From the NCBI GenBank assembly GCA_000437755.1, contig FR900131.1, forward strand, positions 4,396 through 15,396: 11,001 bases of DNA, in the 5' to 3' direction. The notes beneath the pieces are model-generated. The model saw only the letters and a list, made by a program, of their open reading frames with translations. It did not search any database and was not told where the DNA came from. Shown here piece after piece: positions 5,971 to 11,001 of this stretch. The translations under genes and the position numbers were made by a program. The first letter of the stretch is position 1, and each line of letters starts with the position of its first letter. This DNA comes from Roseburia sp. CAG:303 (GTDB lineage Bacteria; Bacillota; Clostridia; Lachnospirales; Lachnospiraceae).

Positions 5971-8957
5971 ACAGATTTCAGAAAACTTTTGGAAATCTTA
6001 TATAAATAAGCTGTTTCCACTTTTGAATTTTGCACATCCCTGCTGTTCTGAATTTTATATGCTGCTGTTTTATTGTCCTGCTTTCCATAATTTTCTGATT
6101 TTTTACGCAATACGTTCAATTCATACATTCCTGACGGATCGATATTTTGTGCTTCTCTTATAAAAATCTGCCGGTTTGCAATAATCCCATCTGCAGTCTG
6201 TACATTTTCACAATATATGACAGCCTCCGTTTTTACATTGCTTACCATATTTACAGAATGAATCACACAGTCTATCTTTCCAAACGACTGGCTGTTCATG
6301 GAAATATTTACATTTCCTTCTCCTTCATTTTTTACAAATGAGACTCTTACGGTAACTGCCTCTCCGTCCAGATCCATCGGAATATGATAGGTCTGGTTCT
6401 TTGCACTTCTTACCATAAATCTCAGATTACCCGAGATATCCGCTGCTGCCTTCATCTTTTCATAGGAAATGTCGATCCCATTCCCCTGCTTCTCCGGTAA
6501 TACACTGTTTTTTAATTCCTTAACCGCTTCTAAGGCACTTTCTTCATCATCAAAATGTTCCAGCAAATTTTCCGCTGCATCTCTTCTTTCCTCTGTTTCC
6601 ATCAGATATTTCCGGAATTCTGATCCAGGTACGGACAGCTGCATGGCTGACACGATATTTTCAATCGTAGCTTTCTGTCCACCTTCTACCAGTGTGAGAA
6701 TAGTTTCGTCCGTAATACCTTCTTTTAAAGTTATTTCCTCCATCCTGCTTTCCATCACCTGCTGGATATATTCTGCATTTAACTGGCTGTTGGAACGCAG
6801 GGATTCATTATCACTTACCACATCTACGAGATTTCCAAGATTAATTCCACCATAGCTTCCGTTTTTATATACTTTTTCCACATTTTCCGCATTTAATCCA
6901 CTCCGGATTTTCTGTGCCAGTTTTTTTACAAAGTCCCCAATTTCTTCATTTGTTTCGTTTTTTGCATTTGTTTCAGCCGTATTCAGACCAAATGTCTCAT
7001 CAATCTTAACATCCATGCCTGTTTTCTTTCTGCTCTTTACTGCTGACAGCAGATTATCAAGGGTCAGTTCTGCCCCCGCTGAAACAACAGCTCCCAATGC
7101 ACTTGAATCCTGCGTTTCGATCATATTTAAGGTACGATACAGATCGATATAACGTTCCCTGTTTTCATCTGATATCTTTCCGGATTCCGAAAGTTTCCAC
7201 AAATATTTTGCAAAATTTTCCTCTTCTCCCTGACCAATCATGGAATTAAGTTCTGATAGATTCTTGTTAAGCTGCCGGATATCCGTATTCAATATATTGA
7301 CCTGATTTTCTGCCAGAACCGCTGCTGCCTTTGGTGTCAGATTATCCCTGACATAATCGAGTTCCTCCATTAGTCCTTCCATCTTAAGTATGGATTCCTG
7401 ATTAATCTCCATTTCATTATATGCCAGAATACGTCCTGCCCGGAGGGTTGAACTGTTGACCTCAATTCCCTGATCTCGGAGAATATTGTCAAGACTGTCA
7501 AAAGCTTTTGCAATACTGTCCCCAAGATCCGTTCTTATCTGGGTACCAACCGCTTCGTATGTCATTTCTGCTTTTCCATATTCTGCATACATAAGTGTTG
7601 TTTCATTCTGCACAGAAGATATTGTAAAGTCTACCTTTTCACTATAAACTTTTCCCATAACTGCAGACGGCACCTGACTCATGCTCTTCATTATATCCAT
7701 GACCCCTGCTACCATTTCTGTCTGATCGGATGTTGGATTATCATCATCGAAAAATGCACTGTAATAGTTCTGATTATCCTGAACCGAACTCCGGACCATA
7801 ACTGATATTTCCGTATATGTAATATTAATGCCGACCTTCTGCATATTCAGAAATGATCCTGATGTCATAACCAGTCTTGCTTCAATAATAATATTCTTTG
7901 CCTTAACAAAAGCCTTATTCTGATAATCTCTCTGCGTCTGATTTTCGCTATTTTCACTGCTGTTCTTTTGTTCCTGATATTTTTTCAGATTCGCAGAGTT
8001 TAAAACCGCTTTATCCCTGACAATATCATAAATTGCTTCATCCGAGGCATTTTGTATGGCTGTATTTACCTCATCCGCTTCTTTTACATCAATCCATCCT
8101 TCCGTAACGAATGCGTCCGTCCCATCCATTCCAAGCATAAGGGCAAATGCAATATTCGTTGTCAGAATATCCGGATTACTCATGTCAACCCGATTTAATT
8201 CATTCAGTTTGACAATATTTTCACTGGTTACCGGAATACTGTTTTCCATCAGCCATTTTGCATTATCAAGATTTTCCTGATTTACTTCAAGTCCTGATTT
8301 CTGCAACATATCTTCTATCTGTGGTTTTAACTGCTCCCAGTCCTCTGAAGATACTTTTGCTGCTGTATTATTTTCTCCTGTACTGTGAGCCGCCTTATAA
8401 ACATTGGCAATCGTCGGATTTAAATCATTTTTTAACAGATATGCCTTGGAAGAATCCGTTAGTTCCCCGCTGTCCTCTGCCATTTCAACAGAATTTGCCA
8501 TTGCCTTGGAATGGAGTACTGTTTCTATTTTATCACTGCCAATATTAGACGTAATATCATAATCCTTACAATATGCCGCAAGCTGTATTTGTATTCTTTC
8601 ATAAACGGTAACCAGTGTTTCCGGGGTTTCCTTATCCGCAGCCAGCCCCAGTTCGCTCATTGCAGAATAATCTTCCGGAGTGATAAGCTCCTTCAGCTTA
8701 TCTATATTTTCATTTATATATGCCATCGCATCTTCTCTGTCATGAATGGCATCTGCAGTTTTTTCCTGTCCCCGGTTCCCATTTCCATTTTTATCATAAT
8801 TTGCATAATTTCCGGAAAAAGCATTGGATATTGCACTTTTTTCAATTGCGACAGCAAAGAATCCTTTGCTCTTTGCCGGCTGTATGCTTCCATTATTTAC
8901 TGCCTGATCCTGTCCTGTCTGTTCTATATTTCCTATGTTATACGCATTTATCTGCAT
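5943..8957 (-). CDS. Large uncharacterised flagellar-locus protein, possible FliK-like C-terminal domain
   Basis: I do not recognise this 1004-residue protein with certainty; it may belong to the clostridial family listed as DUF6240. It has no signal peptide and no membrane segment, is rich in Asn, Glu and Ser, and appears mostly helical. A module at residues 213-255 (DMLQKSGLEVNQENL, then SIPVTSENIVKLNEL) is echoed at 488-530 (NILRDQGIEVNSSTL, then MEINQESILKMEGL). Looser single copies occur near 179, 627 and 760. Residues ~855-935 form a predicted beta-rich block (IPMDLDGEAVTVRVSFV, then VNISMNSQSFGKIDCVIHSV) that resembles the C-terminal domain of the hook-length protein FliK (Flg_hook). 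The ATG has AGGA six bases upstream. A sigma-28 promoter precedes the gene and flagellin follows, so a role in filament or hook assembly or export is inferred. Gene reality is certain, function is not. Confidence 0.75.
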   Translation of the reverse strand: MQINAYNIGNIEQTGQDQAVNNGSIQPAKSKGFFAVAIEKSAISNAFSGNYANYDKNGNGNRGQEKTADAIHDREDAMAYINENIDKLKELITPEDYSAMSELGLAADKETPETLVTVYERIQIQLAAYCKDYDITSNIGSDKIETVLHSKAMANSVEMAEDSGELTDSSKAYLLKNDLNPTIANVYKAAHSTGENNTAAKVSSEDWEQLKPQIEDMLQKSGLEVNQENLDNAKWLMENSIPVTSENIVKLNELNRVDMSNPDILTTNIAFALMLGMDGTDAFVTEGWIDVKEADEVNTAIQNASDEAIYDIVRDKAVLNSANLKKYQEQKNSSENSENQTQRDYQNKAFVKAKNIIIEARLVMTSGSFLNMQKVGINITYTEISVMVRSSVQDNQNYYSAFFDDDNPTSDQTEMVAGVMDIMKSMSQVPSAVMGKVYSEKVDFTISSVQNETTLMYAEYGKAEMTYEAVGTQIRTDLGDSIAKAFDSLDNILRDQGIEVNSSTLRAGRILAYNEMEINQESILKMEGLMEELDYVRDNLTPKAAAVLAENQVNILNTDIRQLNKNLSELNSMIGQGEEENFAKYLWKLSESGKISDENRERYIDLYRTLNMIETQDSSALGAVVSAGAELTLDNLLSAVKSRKKTGMDVKIDETFGLNTAETNAKNETNEEIGDFVKKLAQKIRSGLNAENVEKVYKNGSYGGINLGNLVDVVSDNESLRSNSQLNAEYIQQVMESRMEEITLKEGITDETILTLVEGGQKATIENIVSAMQLSVPGSEFRKYLMETEERRDAAENLLEHFDDEESALEAVKELKNSVLPEKQGNGIDISYEKMKAAADISGNLRFMVRSAKNQTYHIPMDLDGEAVTVRVSFVKNEGEGNVNISMNSQSFGKIDCVIHSVNMVSNVKTEAVIYCENVQTADGIIANRQIFIREAQNIDPSGMYELNVLRKKSENYGKQDNKTAAYKIQNSRDVQNSKVETAYLYKISKSFLKSVKECLKNSR

Positions 8958-9029
8958 TTTCTGTCCTGCCTTATTCTGTTCACTCTTGTCCGGTATTATT
9001 TACCATCTGGTCCGTAGTTTCTATCAATT

Positions 9030-9057
9030 ATTTCGGCAGAACTATCTAAATAATTTA
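9030..9057 (-). promoter_or_regulatory. Sigma-28 (SigD/FliA) promoter of the 1004-residue flagellar-locus gene
   Basis: On the minus strand TAAA (9054-9057) is followed by a 16-base spacer and GCCGAAAT (9030-9037), one base away from the sigma-28 consensus GCCGATAT. The -35 TAAA overlaps the TAA stop codon of the DUF2508 gene (9055-9057). The predicted transcript has a leader of roughly 65 bases before the ATG at 8957. The 16-base spacing is identical to that of the flagellin promoter. Confidence 0.8.
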
Positions 9058-9291
9058 CAAAAATTTATCTTCTTTCATTTTACGCATTAAAAATTTATAT
9101 CTCATCTGTCCGGCATTTAATTCATAAATGCAGCAATCTATCAGCTCCGGATCTACAACATAGGAAAAATTCTCATATGCACGATCCAGTGATTTCTGGA
9201 CTTCCTTTAATTCCTGCATAAGTTCTTCTTTTTTTCTTTTTGCCGTTTCACTTTCCTTCTTTAATTTTCTCTTATCCGACAATAATTTCAT
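9055..9291 (-). CDS. DUF2508 (YaaL-like) family protein
   Basis: A 78-residue, strongly charged protein. Residues 6-40 are a Lys/Glu-rich helix with coiled-coil character (KLKKESETAKRKKEELMQEL). The second half, VVDPELIDCCIYELNAGQMR followed by YKFLMRKMKE (residues 45-74), matches the DUF2508/YaaL pattern of a PELID helix followed by an alanine/tyrosine-rich helix ending in basic residues. The function of this family is unknown; in Bacillus yaaL lies near recR and bofA, not near flagellar genes. Here it is the first gene of the minus-strand cassette. The start is supported by GGAGG at 9299-9303, seven bases from the ATG. No convincing promoter of its own was found in the AT-rich region upstream. 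Whether it belongs functionally with the flagellar genes is open, because the next gene has its own promoter overlapping this stop codon. Confidence 0.82.
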   Translation of the reverse strand: MKLLSDKRKLKKESETAKRKKEELMQELKEVQKSLDRAYENFSYVVDPELIDCCIYELNAGQMRYKFLMRKMKEDKFL

Positions 9292-9402
9292 GACACAACC
9301 TCCATTACATCTTATATTTTATAGATATTTTAATTATTTACCATTTATTCCATGATATACAGAATTCAAATCGGAATTATTTTATTTTTTATTATTTAAT
9401 TG

Positions 9403-9431
9403 TTGACTTATTGTAATTTTTATGTTATATT
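9403..9431 (+). promoter_or_regulatory. Sigma-A promoter of the tad operon
   Basis: TTGACT (9403-9408), a 17-base spacer and TATATT (9426-9431) give a near-consensus vegetative promoter. A run of almost pure A/T at about 9376-9401 just upstream could act as an UP element. The predicted start is near 9438, leaving a leader of about 50 bases before tadZ. It lies in the 199-base divergent region between the DUF2508 gene and tadZ. I see no clear operator palindrome in the rest of that region. Confidence 0.8.
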
Positions 9432-9480
9432 AATTACACCTTATTAAAACATTTTATTAATCCTTTTGCATATGCTATGT

Positions 9481-9485
9481 GGAGG
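9481..9485 (+). promoter_or_regulatory. Ribosome binding site fixing the TTG start of tadZ
   Basis: GGAGG is five bases from TTG at 9491-9493. It overlaps the codons that would follow the upstream in-frame GTG (9479-9481), which has no ribosome binding site of its own. The nearby ATG at 9498 is out of frame. The TTG start is therefore preferred and may lower translation of TadZ. Confidence 0.75.
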
Positions 9486-9490
9486 TAATC

Positions 9491-10519
9491 TTGAACAATG
9501 GCATAATTGCAATTCTTGATTCAGATGCAGAATATGCTCTGAAACTATCCGAATATTTTAATCTGAAAAGTGGATTGAATTATTCTGTATCCGTCTTTAC
9601 GGACTATGATTCCCTGAAAAAATTTTTATGCGAAAATAAAATTGACATATTACTTATTTCTGAACATTTTTGTCAATATATATCGGAACTCACAGAGATG
9701 ACTGCCGTTTTTGTTCTTACCGAGAATCGGACATCTGATACTTTTGAAACACATCCCTGTCTGTGCAAATACCAATCAACCGACCATATTTTAAGAGATG
9801 TTATGTCTTATTATGCATCTTCTGCTGACGAACATTTTACACACTCAGATACTGCTGCATATATAACCGGCATTTATTCACCTGTAAAGCGCTGCGGAAA
9901 AACATCTTTTGCACTGGCATACGGCTGTATTCTCTCACTTACTCACAGCTGTCTTTATATTAATTTCGAAGAGTATTCGGGATTCTCTTTCTTTATACCA
10001 GATTTACCAACCGGTGATCTTTCGGATCTGTTCTATTTTTACAGGCAAAATCCGGCTAATATAGCTGAAAAACTGGCAGCACTGTCGCATACCTATCATA
10101 ACCTGACATATATACCACCAATGCATTTCAGCTATGATATAAAAAACATGGAAGCCTCTGATTTAATTTCTTTTATCCGGGCGATTTCAAAAGCCGGCAT
10201 GTTTAAATACCTTTTACTGGATCTGTCCGATTCATTAAAAGACGTACCAGCACTACTTGCTGCCTGTGACAAAATCTATATGCCGGTTACCACAGAATCA
10301 ATATCACGTCAGAAAACGAATGAGTTTTTCAAAAGCACATCATCACTCTATCATTCCGATATCAAAGACAAAACAGAAATATTGACACTGCCATATGCAG
10401 ACCACAGTTTATTTTCAACTGATTATTCAGGAAATCTATCCGGAAATTTTATGGAAAATCTTCTTTTCCATGATTTTGGAATTTATATCCAGAATCTGAT
10501 TTCACACACGGATAAATAA
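9491..10519 (+). CDS. tadZ: TadZ/CpaE-like pilus localisation ATPase
   Basis: The 342-residue protein has the two-part TadZ/CpaE layout. An N-terminal receiver-like domain (residues 1-~110, IAILDSDAEYALKLSEYF at 6-23) is followed by a ParA/MinD-type P-loop domain (~122-340). TadZ marks the cell pole and recruits the Tad pilus machinery. The receiver is probably not phosphorylated: the strand IDILLIS (51-57) ends in Ser where Asp would be expected. The P-loop is SPVKRCGKTS (130-139); G136, K137 and T138 are kept, but the signature lysine of the deviant Walker A (KGGVGKT) is replaced by Val. LLLD (241-244) looks like Walker B. This fits the atypical TadZ group known from Eubacterium rectale. 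I chose TTG at 9491 because GGAGG (9481-9485) sits five bases upstream. The in-frame GTG at 9479 would place that ribosome binding site inside the coding region. tadA follows 23 bases downstream. Confidence 0.85.
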   Translation: MNNGIIAILDSDAEYALKLSEYFNLKSGLNYSVSVFTDYDSLKKFLCENKIDILLISEHFCQYISELTEMTAVFVLTENRTSDTFETHPCLCKYQSTDHILRDVMSYYASSADEHFTHSDTAAYITGIYSPVKRCGKTSFALAYGCILSLTHSCLYINFEEYSGFSFFIPDLPTGDLSDLFYFYRQNPANIAEKLAALSHTYHNLTYIPPMHFSYDIKNMEASDLISFIRAISKAGMFKYLLLDLSDSLKDVPALLAACDKIYMPVTTESISRQKTNEFFKSTSSLYHSDIKDKTEILTLPYADHSLFSTDYSGNLSGNFMENLLFHDFGIYIQNLISHTDK

Positions 10520-10542
10520 CTTTCTCATGGAGGTATATTGAT

Positions 10543-11001
10543 ATGACTGAACCAGATATAAACAGCATACGCAACAATCTGATTAATAAATTTGATTTAA
10601 CAAGGAATCTTTCAGATGAGGAAATTTATTCCTTTATCGATAATGAAATAATTGAAACCGGCAGACAACAGTTCATATCACTGACCGACAAAGAACGGCT
10701 CCGCTACATATTATTTAATTCCATCCGTGGATATGATGTCCTGCAGGAACTGCTGGATGACCAGAACATTACGGAAATCATGATTAATGGCCCTGATGAT
10801 ATTTTTATTGAAAGAAACGGATTACTGGAAAAATCGGAAATTCACTTTTCTTCCCCGGAAAAACTTCAGGATATTATTCAGCAGATAGTATCTGAAGCGA
10901 ACCGCCGTGTAAACGAAGCATCTCCGATTGCCGATGCCCGTCTTTATGACGGCTCAAGAGTAAATATCGTATTAAATCCTGTTGCATTAAACGGTCCTGC
11001 C
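10543..11001 (+). CDS. tadA: TadA/CpaF-type pilus assembly ATPase (partial, C-terminus off the right edge)
   Basis: The first 153 residues of a type II/IV secretion ATPase of the TadA/CpaF family, which powers assembly of Flp pili at the inner face of the membrane. The frame is open to the window edge. The helical N-terminal region (1-~70) leads into the conserved N-terminal ATPase domain: NITEIMINGPDDIFIERNG (75-93), then RRVNEASPIADARLYDGSRV (121-140) and NPVALNGP (145-152). These are the hallmark blocks of CpaF-type ATPases. The Walker A and B boxes and the His box would lie beyond the edge. The ATG has GGAGG at 10529-10533, nine bases upstream. The gene is 23 bases downstream of tadZ with no terminator between, so both are read from the promoter at 9403-9431. 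Downstream tadB/tadC and pilin genes would be expected but cannot be seen. Confidence 0.93.
   Translation, partial: MTEPDINSIRNNLINKFDLTRNLSDEEIYSFIDNEIIETGRQQFISLTDKERLRYILFNSIRGYDVLQELLDDQNITEIMINGPDDIFIERNGLLEKSEIHFSSPEKLQDIIQQIVSEANRRVNEASPIADARLYDGSRVNIVLNPVALNGPA

Noticed and set aside
6469..6855. Plus-strand open frame of 128 codons, Ser-rich
   Set aside because: It is antisense to the 1004-residue gene, with composition typical of a reverse-complement shadow and no start signals.
8511..9017. Plus-strand open frame of 168 codons, Ile/Phe/Cys-rich and membrane-like
   Set aside because: It is antisense to the N-terminal part of the 1004-residue gene. Hydrophobic composition is expected when charged Glu/Lys/Asn codons are read in reverse, and there is no ribosome binding site or family match.
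9368..9375. TCCGATTT on the minus strand as a third sigma-28 -10 element, for the DUF2508 gene
   Set aside because: The first G is missing, and no TAAA lies at a 15-16 base spacing (only TAAT or ATAA in a generally A/T-rich run), so the match is too weak to call.
9479..9490. GTG at 9479 as the start of tadZ
   Set aside because: It would encode the GGAGG ribosome binding site as codons 2-3 and has no ribosome binding site of its own; TTG at 9491 is correctly spaced.

Overview
The window looks like a chromosomal segment of a motile, low-GC Gram-positive anaerobe, most likely a member of the Lachnospiraceae (class Clostridia). The grounds are AT-rich intergenic DNA, strong GGAGG-type ribosome binding sites, a clostridial-style flagellin with its FliS chaperone, a DUF2508 protein, and a TadZ/TadA pair of the type found in gut Firmicutes. 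The species cannot be fixed from this sequence.

Layout, left to right. (1) 1-1791, minus strand: the N-terminal ~600 residues of an aconitase-superfamily hydratase, running off the left edge, with its own sigma-A-like promoter. (2) 1887-3815, minus: glgB, the glycogen branching enzyme. (3) 4023-9291, minus: a compact flagellar cassette, read in the direction DUF2508 protein -> 1004-residue uncharacterised protein with a possible FliK-like C-terminal domain -> flagellin -> FliS. It ends in a Rho-independent terminator at 3945-3976. Two good sigma-28 (SigD/FliA) promoters lie in it, one before the 1004-residue gene and one before flagellin. Each overlaps the stop codon of the preceding gene. 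(4) 9292-9490: AT-rich divergent intergenic region with a near-consensus sigma-A promoter on the plus strand. (5) 9491-11001, plus: the start of a Tad/Flp type IV pilus operon, tadZ (complete) and tadA/cpaF (first 153 residues, running off the right edge).

How the genes work together. Flagellin is the filament subunit and FliS holds it unfolded before export. The large protein is expressed from the same class of late promoter and is probably a flagellar export or assembly factor, but this is inferred. TadZ is the polar-localisation ATPase of the Tad system and TadA its secretion/assembly ATPase. A late flagellar cassette and a Tad pilus operon therefore diverge from one ~0.2 kb region, so swimming and surface-attachment functions are physically adjacent. 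The two metabolic genes at the left are unrelated in function to the flagellar genes and are separated from them by the terminator.

There is no gene-free stretch longer than about 200 bases. I see no tRNA, rRNA, CRISPR array, insertion sequence or integration site. The least explained object is the 1004-residue protein at 5943-8957, which has an internal duplicated module.
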